A stretch of 64,000 nucleotides of DNA. Origin: Planctomycetota bacterium. GTDB lineage: Bacteria > Planctomycetota > UBA8742 > UBA2392. The notes under the pieces are model-generated. The model was given only the letters and a program-made list of their open reading frames with translations. It was not told where the DNA came from and ran no database searches. Of this stretch, positions 34,301-42,104 are shown one piece after another. A program made the position numbers and the translations under genes. The stretch lies in assembly GCA_019186845.1 (NCBI GenBank), contig JABARW010000029.1, forward strand, positions 43,227 to 107,226. The letters are read 5' to 3'. How positions within the stretch are numbered: the first letter of the stretch is position 1; every line of letters starts with the position of its first letter.

Positions 34301-35267
34301 GGGCAGCCAACTCACCTTCCAACTCCGCGACGCGGGCCTGGGCCTTGTCCGCCGCCGAAGTGTCCTGCCTCAGTTTGTCGGACTCGGCCTCCATGGCCGT
34401 GAGGCGGCCGTTGGCGGCGTCCAGCTCGCGCTCGAGGCGTTCACGGGCGGTGCGCTCCTGGTTGATGTTTTCGGCACGTTCGGCCAGGGAAGCCTCGAGG
34501 TCTTCGATGCGCTGCTGCAACTCGGCAGACTCCGCCTTGGCGGCTTCCAGATCGGCCCCCAGCTTCTCGGCAAACTGCTCGGCTTCGACGGAGTCCTTCT
34601 GGACGCCGCTGCGAAGCTGATCGAGCTCCGCCTCCGCGGCGGCCAGGGCGTCACGCGCAGCCACCAACTCGCCCGCCGTGTGATCCAGGGCCGCTTCGTT
34701 TTCCTGGGCGGCCTGGGCCTGCTCCTCAAGCTGACGCTGGGCGTCAGCGTAGAGGTCAACCATCTGGGCATTCTTCTGCTGCAGGTCACGGATCTGAGTT
34801 TCGTAGTACTGCACGTTCTGGTCGGCCGTGGCACGCCCCTGAACGTGAGCATCGAGCATGCCCTGCAACTCGTCCACGTAGGCCCGCAGGCGCTCCAGTT
34901 CTTCGCGCATGCCCTGCTCGCGGCCCTGCATCTGCTGCATGCGAAGCTGCATCTGGGTGTTCTCAGCCGTCAGGGTGGCCAACTCGTCAGCGGTCACGCC
35001 GTCGGTGACAAACTTGTCCACGATGCTGTGCACGATGCCCTTGATCACGTCCGGCGTGATCACCTTCACGCGGTCGGGCAGATCGTGCTTGCTGCGCACC
35101 TGGGCGCTGCGTTCGAGGTTTTCAATGGCGCGGCCGACGTCATCCGTGGGGGCGGCGCCCTGGGGCGCCTGTGTGGGCCTGGGTTGAGGGCGGGCCCCGG
35201 ACATCGAGGACTGGCCGGAAGCGCCAGGCAGTTTGATCTTGCGGTCGGGCTCGGGTTTCTTGGCCAT
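31344..35267 (-). CDS. Giant coiled-coil protein
   Basis: The 1307-residue protein is almost wholly heptad coiled coil, with very high E, A, R, L, Q and K content from about residue 90 to 1270. A flexible proline-rich N terminus (1-45) and a short globular part with VKVITPDVIKGIVHSIVDKF (about 66-86) come first. Two 57-residue segments are internal duplicates, both carrying LRVAEGKWLEE (about 34060-34233 and 33583-33756 in DNA), and VExENERLR occurs twice. It ends in a basic tail (KPRRSRKKSS). No signal peptide or membrane helix is seen, so it is probably a cytoplasmic filament, chromosome or cell-division scaffold. It lacks SMC ATPase heads. It lies downstream of dnaB, 107 bases away, on the same strand. 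Confidence 0.8.
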   Translation of the reverse strand: MAKKPEPDRKIKLPGASGQSSMSGARPQPRPTQAPQGAAPTDDVGRAIENLERSAQVRSKHDLPDRVKVITPDVIKGIVHSIVDKFVTDGVTADELATLTAENTQMQLRMQQMQGREQGMREELERLRAYVDELQGMLDAHVQGRATADQNVQYYETQIRDLQQKNAQMVDLYADAQRQLEEQAQAAQENEAALDHTAGELVAARDALAAAEAELDQLRSGVQKDSVEAEQFAEKLGADLEAAKAESAELQQRIEDLEASLAERAENINQERTARERLERELDAANGRLTAMEAESDKLRQDTSAADKAQARVAELEGELAALRDKLVQNNENASGNLRELQERNRKLNDQVRDFAVKERKYEQIDAELEKLRVAEGKWLEERRNMAAQLSHETNLRREVEAKLKAIEKGEILPGGKALEERLAEERKKSEAELARLNEHVKKAEKEATLARQAAEKQAEMHQEVTRRDERITQLEKQLAEARAQAAVGGEQAKGEMSKADEKIKKLNDQVRELSVIARKYDNVAADLEALRVAEGKWLEEKRVLAGQVTHEADLRKKLEAKLQGLNLGDLVERARLDEAEKTVKGLREEVEALKKKLLTEEQAAISARKSAGESVVNERSLQLVETENERLRLEADDWRNRSEQLEAELAGKTADSKRVTLVQAELARTRADLEIARGEREAAYADLNIAKEQLARERREQAARFAAITAQVSTLDQIKRERDEAQSARDVAQRELEAERSKADQRASVTRDGLEQWHAREKELEGRVSARDLQLTVAQQQIADLRAEVALLEEAGKDLSRAREDAARELERRGQELQKAQEALERAKERARDAEHLRQESAAIQESLRQDLALAREEAARHAAQLEAARKELERLARELAQARAEGVDNAAIEKEVASRSLSVVEAENERLRARVDEITGKRDDLRAGLEQAMAEIKGLEEALAKAGHDERQARRELEEAREALEKLDQRAQSAERRMRELEQSQSELAPAAATAAQVAAELEESRTELRRVSTELESIQHQFVELQSEADEAETLLEQERKVRHEHEVQLAETRARLEAEIQVRLERDRRITQLDAELAEEREKRMNSAPAAAVESLAQAVENERKLADDRLAAERDKWETRHKADLEELQRQRELTKEAEMETAALQDRLDELEGKTQQAAQESLEARRLSGQRRAQIERMQAEVERAREAAKTSEHFWKQEMKQFEEMIRVQLEMAERKEEGADVKMVRVLEDLQVGVFDKYSKARKKLNRLEKAHEAAHVKIKTLEKVIDAHEKQGQLLQKLKQQESGIQTKPRRSRKKSS

Positions 35268-35374
35268 GGCTGTGCTTTCGCTGGTAACCCCCGCTCTTCT
35301 AACTCATGGCGGGCCCTTGGCCAAGCCGCGAACGCCGGCAAAAGCAGGGGCACCTGAGCCGGACCGGCCGGCCA

Positions 35375-36823
35375 TCACGCCTCTGGGATGCGGGCAAAGT
35401 GCGTGGGCACGCGGGCCGCCAGCTCAAAGCGTGTGAAGCGGCGGTTAAAGACCATGTGCACGTCGCCAGTGGGGCCGTTGCGGTTCTTGGCCACGATCAG
35501 GTCCACGGGGTAGGAGTCCTGGGAGGGCTGGGGCCCTTCGCCCTCCGTGCCCTGAAGCGGGTAGAGCATGATGACCTGGTCAGCGTCCTGCTCAATGCTG
35601 CCGGACTCGCGAAGGTCGGCCAGCATGGGCTTCTTCTCCCGGGTGCTGCGTTGCTCCACGCCGCGGTTGAGCTGGGCGGCGGCAATGACCGGCACATTGA
35701 GTTCACGGGCCAGGGCCTTGAGGCCGCGCGAGATGTTGCCGATCTGCAGGTGGCGGTCGAGGCGTTCGTTGTCCTTCACGAGCTGGAGGTAGTCAACGAT
35801 GATCAGCTCGATATCGGCGCGTTCCTTCAGGCGCCGCGACTTGCTGCGGATTTCGCTCAGGTTCAGGGTAAAGCTGTCATCAATGTAAACCTGCGCCGTG
35901 GCCAACTGGTTCTTGGCTTCGTTCAGGCGCGCCTCGTCGTCTCCGCGAAAGACGCCGAGCTTGGCCGCCCGCAGATCCACGCCCGCCCGCGCGCACAAAA
36001 TGCGCTGGACGATTTCTGTCCCCGTCATTTCCAGGCTGAAGAGCAAAACGCCGCCTTTGCCATCGTCGCGGCGGTCCTGAGTGGTCAGAGCCACGTTTTC
36101 AGCGATGTTCAGCGCCAGCGAGGTTTTGCCCTGGCCGGGACGGGCTCCGACAACAATCAGTTCGCCGCCCTTCCAACCCGTGGTCATCTGGTCGAGGTCG
36201 GAGTAACCGCTGGACAGGCCGGGTAGCCGGTCCGCGTTATGGCTCATGCGCCACTCTTTCATCTGCTGCTGCTGGGCGATGACCTGGCTCAGCAGTTCCA
36301 TGAAATTGTGGGTCTCACCGTGATAGCGCGCCGCGGCAAGCTCAAACACTTTGCGCTCGAGGCGGTCAATCACCTCGCCGGGGGTGCGGGTCTCCTCTTG
36401 GGCCATGGAGCGGATTTCGCCCGCCGTGTGCATGATCTCGCGCATTACGTAGCGGTCGCGCACCATGGAGGCGTAACCCTCGGCGCCGTAGGCACTGGGC
36501 ACGGCGTGAGAAATTTCGCTGAGATAGGCCGTCAGGGTTTCGGCCCCGCCGCAGGTCTCAAGCGCGCCCTGCTTGCGGACTTCTTCCGTGACGTGGACCC
36601 AGTCAATCTCGGCGCCACGCGCGGAGAGATCGAGGATGGCTCGATAGACGTGCTGGTGGCTGGCCCGATAGAACATCTCGGGCGTCTTGACCACGAGGGA
36701 AACCTCGGCGAGGCAGGCAGGCTCCAGGAAAATGGCACCGAGCACAGCCTGTTCGGCCTCTATGTTGTGGGGCACGATCTGGGCTTCAGCCACGGGCCGC
36801 TCCGCAAAGCTCCGCTCTCTCAC
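35375..36823 (-). CDS. dnaB: Replicative DNA helicase
   Basis: The 482-residue protein is the hexameric replicative helicase DnaB. The N-terminal domain (PHNIEAEQAVLGAIFLEP) and the RecA-like motor are both present, with Walker A ARPGQGKTSLAL, Walker B ELIIVDYLQLV, and the later motifs IAAAQLNRGVEQR and LADLRESGSIEQDAD. No intein interrupts it, though DnaB is a frequent intein host. Start GTG at 36823 gives the full N terminus; a second GTG at 36793 also has a GGAG site. It does not lie beside rplI as in many bacteria. The location about 20 kb from dnaA fits replication genes gathered near an origin. Confidence 0.96.
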   Translation of the reverse strand: MRERSFAERPVAEAQIVPHNIEAEQAVLGAIFLEPACLAEVSLVVKTPEMFYRASHQHVYRAILDLSARGAEIDWVHVTEEVRKQGALETCGGAETLTAYLSEISHAVPSAYGAEGYASMVRDRYVMREIMHTAGEIRSMAQEETRTPGEVIDRLERKVFELAAARYHGETHNFMELLSQVIAQQQQMKEWRMSHNADRLPGLSSGYSDLDQMTTGWKGGELIVVGARPGQGKTSLALNIAENVALTTQDRRDDGKGGVLLFSLEMTGTEIVQRILCARAGVDLRAAKLGVFRGDDEARLNEAKNQLATAQVYIDDSFTLNLSEIRSKSRRLKERADIELIIVDYLQLVKDNERLDRHLQIGNISRGLKALARELNVPVIAAAQLNRGVEQRSTREKKPMLADLRESGSIEQDADQVIMLYPLQGTEGEGPQPSQDSYPVDLIVAKNRNGPTGDVHMVFNRRFTRFELAARVPTHFARIPEA

Positions 36824-36920
36824 GGCTCCACTGGAGTCGCTTTACCTGCTCGGCTTCTTTGTAATGGGGAACGACGGATGCTTCAGCCATATCTGTACCT
36901 GTGTGAAACGCTATCAAGAC

Positions 36921-36948
36921 CTGCGACACCCCCACTGGGGTGGCGCAG
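36921..36948 (-). other. Strong stem-loop between nfeD-like gene and dnaB
   Basis: The arms CTGCG-CACCCC and GGGGTG-CGCAG form an 11-bp stem with one mismatch and a 4-base loop. It lies in the dnaB leader, about 100 bases before the dnaB start on the minus strand. There is no T-run, so it may be an mRNA leader structure rather than a terminator. Confidence 0.4.
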
Positions 36949-37078
36949 GGTAACGCCAATTTCGAGAACACGCCGAAATTGTGGAGTGGGGATTGCTGTC
37001 AGTAACCACGGGGCCATGCATAAACCCGTCGCTCGCGCAACGGGCTCGCTGGTTCTACGGCGTCTTGTCATCGGCTGA

Positions 37079-37717
37079 TTACGCCAGCTTTGAAACCACG
37101 ACGCTGGGTCCTTCAACTTTCACGACGTAGACCTGGGTACCGGCCTCAATGAATTCACCGCGGGTAACCACGTCAATCAGCTGCCCGTTCTCCAAGGCAA
37201 TTTTGCCCGCGGGGCGCAGCGCCGTTTTGGCGATGCCGGGCTGGCCCGTCAGGTGATGCAGGGCTTCTACGGCCTCGCCACGCAGTTCGCCCGGGAGAGC
37301 ATCCTTGGGCAGCATTGAACGGAAGCCAGGCAGGCGGGGCAGGGCCCAGAACATGATGCATCCCAGCATGGTGGCCAGCACCGCCGTGATACCGCTGCTG
37401 AGAACGTAGCCCATCGCATCGGAGAAGTGACCGCCTTGGGAGATCAGCGTGTGGGTGCCCAGAAACAGCCCCACCACGCTGGCCAGAATGCCGCTGATAC
37501 CGGAGATGCCAAACCCCGGCAACACGAACACCTCGAGCAAGATCAACGCTATTCCGATTCCCAGAATCAGGGCCGGCAGCCAGAGGCTCGACATGTTGAA
37601 CGAGGGGGTGACGTCCGAGACGTCGGCGGCCAGCAGGGGCGAATGCCCCAAGCTCCAGACCAGCACAAGCATCAGCAGGGTGAGGGGGTTTTCCAGCACT
37701 TTTTTCATGGCGCCCAT
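37079..37717 (-). CDS. NfeD-like membrane protein
   Basis: The 212-residue protein has a signal-like first helix (about 10-30), three further hydrophobic helices (about 45-65, 72-92 and 104-126) and a C-terminal OB-fold domain (about 150-212) with GIAKTALRPAGKIALENGQL and VVTRGEFIEAGTQVYVVKVE. This is the short NfeD form without the N-terminal serine protease. NfeD proteins work with flotillin or stomatin partners on membrane organisation; no such partner is in the window. ATG at 37717 was chosen for its GGAGGT site five bases upstream. It is followed on the minus strand by dnaB after 255 bases. The OB-fold is the likely protein-interaction part. Confidence 0.88.
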   Translation of the reverse strand: MGAMKKVLENPLTLLMLVLVWSLGHSPLLAADVSDVTPSFNMSSLWLPALILGIGIALILLEVFVLPGFGISGISGILASVVGLFLGTHTLISQGGHFSDAMGYVLSSGITAVLATMLGCIMFWALPRLPGFRSMLPKDALPGELRGEAVEALHHLTGQPGIAKTALRPAGKIALENGQLIDVVTRGEFIEAGTQVYVVKVEGPSVVVSKLA

Positions 37718-37864
37718 GATCCACCTCCGGGTGCAAGCATACTAAATTTGCGCCGCCGTCGGGGCCCTTACAAACACTGGACCCCATTTGGAACCGCGAT
37801 TTGGCAAGCCTTGGCGTTCATAGCCTAAGTATCCTATGCAGGAGAACCCTCCATCGAGGCCGCC

Positions 37865-39076
37865 ATGTGGGACCGTTCCTACCGATTCTTGCGCCTGACG
37901 CGGCTGGCCGCGGGCGGCCTCACGCTGGGTGCCGGGGTCCTGGCCCTGGCGGGGTTTGCACGCAGCGAGGCTGCGGCCCGCTCTTCCACGGCGCTGGCGG
38001 AAATTGCCCGTGAGGCTGACGCGTCCCACGAGGGCCGCCTGGTGGTGCGCCTGCCGCGCTCGTTGGGTGTCAAGGCCGGCAACCTGGTCCATCGCGAGCG
38101 TGAAGACGGCGCAGCGGAGATCATCGGCAGGGTCATTGCCGTGCGCGAGGACGGAGGTGCCTGCGAGGCCACGCTGATGCTGACACCCAGGGCCGCATCC
38201 GAAATGAAGCAAGGAGCGACGCTCAAGGGTGCGCCGGCGACCGTCAGCCTCGAATCCGCTGTGCGCCTTCTGCTGGCGCCGGACATTCCGCGCGATGAGG
38301 CGGCCCGCGCCAAGGATGCTCTGTGGCCGTCGCTGGAAAAACACGTGTTGCCGGGCATTACGGCGCGTATGGAAAAGGAGCTGGTCGCGGCCGTGGAGGA
38401 TCTGTCGCCCGAGGACGAGCAACTGCTGCGCGACGCGCTGGATGAGCTGCATAAGGACCTCGCCCCCATGGAGGAAAAGCTGCTCAACCGCATGGCCGAA
38501 CGGGCCTGGGAGGTCGTGGGCGTGGGCGGCGTGGCTGAGGGCATCGTGCGCAAGGCGGCCGACGGCGCGGGCAACACCTACAAGGACGTGAAGGACTGGG
38601 TGCGCGGCATTTTCGGCAGCGAGGAGAAGAGCGAGAAGTCCAACCGCGACTTCCTCAGCGAGGAAAAGAAAATCGCCCTGCGCCTTGCGCTGGAGGAAGA
38701 GGCCACAAAGTTCTGGGACGACAACCGCAAAGAAATCGTCGAGAAGCTGGGCAAAGTGTTGAGCGCCCGCAAGCAGGACTTCGCGGACGCCTTCAACAAG
38801 CGCTGGGCCCCGCGCCTTTATGAGAAGGCTGTGGTCCCCGCCTGGTTTGAGGGCGAGCGCAACGTGATCGAGGCCGCCGAGAATTACGCCGTGGACTTCT
38901 CCAACCGGCGGCTGCTGACCAGCCAGGGAGGTCCGCGTCTGCTGCTGGCCCATGCACTGCGCGGCGCCCTGAGCATCTCGGATGCTCCGTTGCTGGTGCT
39001 GGCGCGAGACAGCTCGCCCGGCGTGAAGTTTGACTACCTGATTCCCGCCCTTGACGGCGAGGGCCGGCGCGACTGA
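37865..39076 (+). CDS. Membrane-anchored periplasmic protein, possibly MCE-like
   Basis: The 403-residue protein has one N-terminal membrane helix (about 12-32) and a periplasmic body. Residues about 55-130 (LVVRLPRSLGVKAGNLVHR, then IIGRVIAVRE and SEMKQGATLKG) resemble an MCE/MlaD domain, where a short loop 'xGxxVxxxG' leads to 'IGxVxxI'; the match is weak. The rest is helical and charged (EEKSEKSNRDFLSEEKKIAL). It is 29 bases before an ABC transporter whose permease part looks like MlaE, and an MCE protein is the standard partner of MlaE. That context is the main support. It would then bind phospholipid or another lipid in the periplasm. No lipobox is present. Confidence 0.55.
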   Translation: MWDRSYRFLRLTRLAAGGLTLGAGVLALAGFARSEAAARSSTALAEIAREADASHEGRLVVRLPRSLGVKAGNLVHREREDGAAEIIGRVIAVREDGGACEATLMLTPRAASEMKQGATLKGAPATVSLESAVRLLLAPDIPRDEAARAKDALWPSLEKHVLPGITARMEKELVAAVEDLSPEDEQLLRDALDELHKDLAPMEEKLLNRMAERAWEVVGVGGVAEGIVRKAADGAGNTYKDVKDWVRGIFGSEEKSEKSNRDFLSEEKKIALRLALEEEATKFWDDNRKEIVEKLGKVLSARKQDFADAFNKRWAPRLYEKAVVPAWFEGERNVIEAAENYAVDFSNRRLLTSQGGPRLLLAHALRGALSISDAPLLVLARDSSPGVKFDYLIPALDGEGRRD

Positions 39077-39105
39077 GCCGCCCCGGCCGGGGAACCGAGC
39101 CCGAC

Positions 39106-40749
39106 ATGACCCAGGCCGCGACAGAGGCCGCAACTCTTCCCGCCACGGCGCCTCAAACGGCCGCCCTGCCCCGCGTCGTGCTTGAGTCCCTCGAGGTGAA
39201 GCTGGGCCAGGACCTGCTGCGCCTTCAGGCCCCCGTCACTCTGCAGGCGGGGCGGCTCTATCTGCTCTGGGGTCCTTCGGGCAGCGGCAAGTCGAGCTTC
39301 GCCCGCGCACTGCTGGGTCTGGGCGAACTTTCACAGCCGCGCAGCGAGGTCACGGGACAGGTGGTCCTGCACGACGCCCTGGGGCTGGAGCACCCCCTGT
39401 GGGACGGTGCCGCCTACTCCCCTGCCGCGCGGGGGCAGATCGCGTTCTTGCCCCAGGCGGAGAAGCTGGGCTTTATCGATGGATTGCCCACAGCGGAGAA
39501 TCTACGGCTGTTTTCTCGCCTTAGCGCCCGCGAGGCGCGCATGCAGGCCGATTTGCTGGCGGCGCGCTTCCACCTCATGGGCCTGCCCGCCCGCCTTGCC
39601 CACGCCTCGGGCGGCGAACGCATGCGCTGCTCTGCGGTGCGTGCCCTGATGCCCCGTCAGGGCAGCGAGCGGCCCGCCCTGCTGCTGGCCGATGAGCCCA
39701 CGGCCGCGCTGGACATCAAGGCGGCCGAGGCCCTGGCCGCCGAACTGATGGAACTGGCGCGGCGGCGCGAGACCGTGGTGGTCGTGATCACCCACGACCC
39801 GCGGGTGTTTGTGGCAGAGATGCCGCCTGAAGTCGATGCCGCGCGAACCAAGACCGTGAGGATTCTGGAGTGTGCGCTGCCTCAAAGCGGCCCGGCAAAG
39901 CTGGACCGGGAACTGGGCCAGCTCAGGCTGGAACCGGGGCGCCCTGTAAACCCCTGGCTGGCCCGCGGCCAGCAGGCCCTGGCCGGTTTTCTCGGCCTGC
40001 TGGGCGGCTTTGTGCTGGCGCCTCTGGCCTTTCTCTGGGGCCTGGCGCGCTTGCGCCGCCCGCTCTTTGTGGCCCGCCAGGTGTTCATGGACGCCTTGAG
40101 CCCCGGCACCCAGCTCTTTGCGTGTTTGGGCTCGCTGCTGATCGCGGGCACCGTCGCGTTCTTCATTTTCGAGCAACTGCCCCGACCCGAGCTCGTGGAA
40201 CCCCTGCTGCTGGCAGAAATTCTTGAAGTGACGGGCCACACGCTGGCCAGGGTCGTCCTGCCGCTGGGGGCGGCCGCGTTCGTGGCCGGCAAACTGGGGG
40301 CCGCCCAGGCGGCACGGCTGTCCGCGAGTGTGCGCTCCGGCCTTTTGGAAACCCTGGCCCTGGCCCGCTGGCCCGTGGAGAGCTTTGGCCTCGTGGGCGC
40401 CGTCCTCGCCCAGACGCTGGCCACGGCCGTAGCCACAGCGCTGGCGCTTGCAGGGGGCATTACCCTGGCGGCGCTGATCTACGTGGCCGGCCACGAGGGG
40501 GCTTCCCTGGGACTGGCCCTGCAATTGATGCAGGACGGCCTGGGCCGCACTCCACAATGGAGCCAGTTTCTGGCAGCCAAGGTGATTGGTTCGGGATTCG
40601 TGGGCGGCTCGCTGGCAGCGCTCTTTGGCCTGACGCCGGCCACCAGCGAAAACGACGTGGCCAGGGCCGTTCACCGCACGCTGCTTTGGGGCATCCTGGG
40701 CGTCATTGCCATTCAGTGCATCTTCATCATCTGGGAATTTGCGCGCTGA
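39106..40749 (+). CDS. ABC transporter: ATPase fused to an MlaE-like permease
   Basis: The 547-residue protein joins an ATPase and a permease in one chain. The N-terminal half has Walker A GPSGSGKS (56-63), a Q-loop at Q117, signature ASGGE (167-171), Walker B LLLADEPT (192-199) and the switch histidine H230. The C-terminal half (about 300-547) has five or six membrane helices with AAAFVAGKLGAAQAARL and SVRSGLLETLALARWPVES, which corresponds to the conserved MlaE motif region (AGRxGAAIAAELGTM, EQIDAL). MlaE and MlaF are normally separate proteins, so the fusion is unusual. With the MCE-like gene just upstream it suggests lipid transport between membranes. The 3' end overlaps the convergent gene by 23 bases. 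Confidence 0.72.
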   Translation: MTQAATEAATLPATAPQTAALPRVVLESLEVKLGQDLLRLQAPVTLQAGRLYLLWGPSGSGKSSFARALLGLGELSQPRSEVTGQVVLHDALGLEHPLWDGAAYSPAARGQIAFLPQAEKLGFIDGLPTAENLRLFSRLSAREARMQADLLAARFHLMGLPARLAHASGGERMRCSAVRALMPRQGSERPALLLADEPTAALDIKAAEALAAELMELARRRETVVVVITHDPRVFVAEMPPEVDAARTKTVRILECALPQSGPAKLDRELGQLRLEPGRPVNPWLARGQQALAGFLGLLGGFVLAPLAFLWGLARLRRPLFVARQVFMDALSPGTQLFACLGSLLIAGTVAFFIFEQLPRPELVEPLLLAEILEVTGHTLARVVLPLGAAAFVAGKLGAAQAARLSASVRSGLLETLALARWPVESFGLVGAVLAQTLATAVATALALAGGITLAALIYVAGHEGASLGLALQLMQDGLGRTPQWSQFLAAKVIGSGFVGGSLAALFGLTPATSENDVARAVHRTLLWGILGVIAIQCIFIIWEFAR

Positions 40750-41218
40750 TCAGGCCTTCAAGGCCGCGCACGCTTCGGCAAAACGCCCTCCATTCAAATC
40801 CGAAGGTGCCCCAGCGCGCCGAGCGCGGCCGCGCCAAGCGCTGGGCGTCTTCCAGTGGTAACAGGCAGAAGTGGTAGCGCGCCCCGGCGCATTCCCAGAC
40901 CAGGGCGGGAAGTTCGGCCAGACGGCGACCTTCACCCATGAAGGCGAAAAGAAACCCCAACGAAGCCTTGCCGGCGAGGATGTTCTGCCAGCCCATCATC
41001 GAAAACAGGTCGGTACGGGTGATCCAGGGCGTCTGGCGGCGCCCCTTGAGGTCCACGGCCCAGACTTTGTCGCTGCCGTTGACGAGAAAATCAAAGTGCT
41101 TGAGCACGCGACCTTCAAAGGCGGGGCGTCGACGCTCTTCCACGGCCAGGGCCTTTACCCCCTGCTCCTTCAAAAGGGCGGAAAAGGCGCGTTCGTAGTG
41201 ATTGCGTTCTCCGGCCAT
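40727..41218 (-). CDS. Nuclease-like protein of unknown function (HYExAF family)
   Basis: The 163-residue protein starts MAGERNHYERAFSALLKEQG and has FDFLVNGSDKVWAVDLKGRR, in which the acidic residue and the DLK triad recall the PD-(D/E)xK nuclease core (D, then [D/E]-x-K). Further motifs are WITRTDLFSMMGWQ and RYHFCLLPLEDAQRLARP. I recall a family of the same order ('NHYExAFxxxL', 'VDxKGR') as common in Planctomycetota, of unknown role. Whether it cuts DNA is not shown. It is 13 bases downstream of pyrK on the same strand and overlaps the convergent transporter gene by 23 bases. No signal peptide is seen. Confidence 0.65.
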   Translation of the reverse strand: MAGERNHYERAFSALLKEQGVKALAVEERRRPAFEGRVLKHFDFLVNGSDKVWAVDLKGRRQTPWITRTDLFSMMGWQNILAGKASLGFLFAFMGEGRRLAELPALVWECAGARYHFCLLPLEDAQRLARPRSARWGTFGFEWRAFCRSVRGLEGLISAQIPR

Positions 41219-41231
41219 GCTCGCTCCAGCA

Positions 41232-42062
41232 TTACCAGATCAGGCTGGCGCCTTCCATCACCGTGCCTTCCACACAAGTCTTGGCGTAGCGGTAGCCCGG
41301 AACTTCGTCGGTTTTGACCTTCGCGACGCACCCGTTGCACACCCCAAAGCCGCACCCCATCACGCGCTCAAGGCTGGCAAAGCAGGGGACGGCCTGAGCG
41401 GCACACATGGAACTTACGGCCTCCATCATGCGCCAGGGCCCGCATGTCAGCACCATGGCCGGCCGCCCCTTGAGCGCCTGCAACTCGGCCTCCAGCAACA
41501 GGGTCACCTTGCCCTTTACCCCCACACTGCCGTCTTCCGTGGCCAGCAGAGTTTCCACGCCCGTTTCGGCAAAGCGCTTCATGAAAACGAAGTCGCGCTG
41601 GGATCGGGCGCCTGCCAGGAGCACCAGTTCGTGCTTGTGGCCCAAGCGGCCCCACTGCCGCACCAGATGCATGAAGGGCGCCAGGCCGATGCCGCCGCCC
41701 ACCATGATGACGCGCGCGGCAGGATCCTGGGGCGGTTCGAAGGCCTTGCCCAAAGGACCGTTGATGGAAACCTTCTGTCCGGCTTCCAGGCGTGACATCA
41801 GCCGCGTGCCCTGACCCACGACGTGGGCCAGCAGGGAGATGCCCCTGGCCTTGCCGCGGCTGTCGGCCAGCCAGTCAAAGCTGGAAAAGGGCCTGCGCAG
41901 CAAGGGGTAAAGCTCGTTGCGCACTCTAAGGTTGATGAACTGCCCGGCCTGCATGGCCTGAGCCAGCTCCGGACAGTCGAGGACCAGCTCGAAGTAGCCC
42001 TGTCCGAAGTCCAGGCGGCGCGCCACGGTAGCTTCATGCATCAACTTGGGGCGTTCAGGCAT
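41232..42062 (-). CDS. pyrK: Dihydroorotate dehydrogenase-type electron transfer subunit (PyrK family)
   Basis: The 276-residue protein has the PyrK layout: an FAD-binding beta-barrel with LYPLLRRPFSSF, a pyridine-nucleotide-binding domain with VGGGIGLAPF, and a C-terminal [2Fe-2S] site with C237, C242 and C245 (CGFGVCNGC) and C263 (CVEGTV). PyrK passes electrons between the dihydroorotate dehydrogenase PyrDB and NAD. No pyrD gene is adjacent, so it could pair with a distant PyrDB or serve another flavoprotein of this superfamily. The following nuclease-like gene is 13 bases away and probably cotranscribed. The start ATG at 42062 leaves a short N-terminal extension before HEATVARR. Confidence 0.85.
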   Translation of the reverse strand: MPERPKLMHEATVARRLDFGQGYFELVLDCPELAQAMQAGQFINLRVRNELYPLLRRPFSSFDWLADSRGKARGISLLAHVVGQGTRLMSRLEAGQKVSINGPLGKAFEPPQDPAARVIMVGGGIGLAPFMHLVRQWGRLGHKHELVLLAGARSQRDFVFMKRFAETGVETLLATEDGSVGVKGKVTLLLEAELQALKGRPAMVLTCGPWRMMEAVSSMCAAQAVPCFASLERVMGCGFGVCNGCVAKVKTDEVPGYRYAKTCVEGTVMEGASLIW

Positions 42063-42104
42063 AGCGCCACGTTAGATCGCGGCGGGCCGCATAACAGGGG
42101 CCAG

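Noticed and set aside
36840..37078. Possible tRNA or small RNA between nfeD-like gene and dnaB
   Set aside because: No cloverleaf or conserved tRNA bases; only a plain hairpin is seen.
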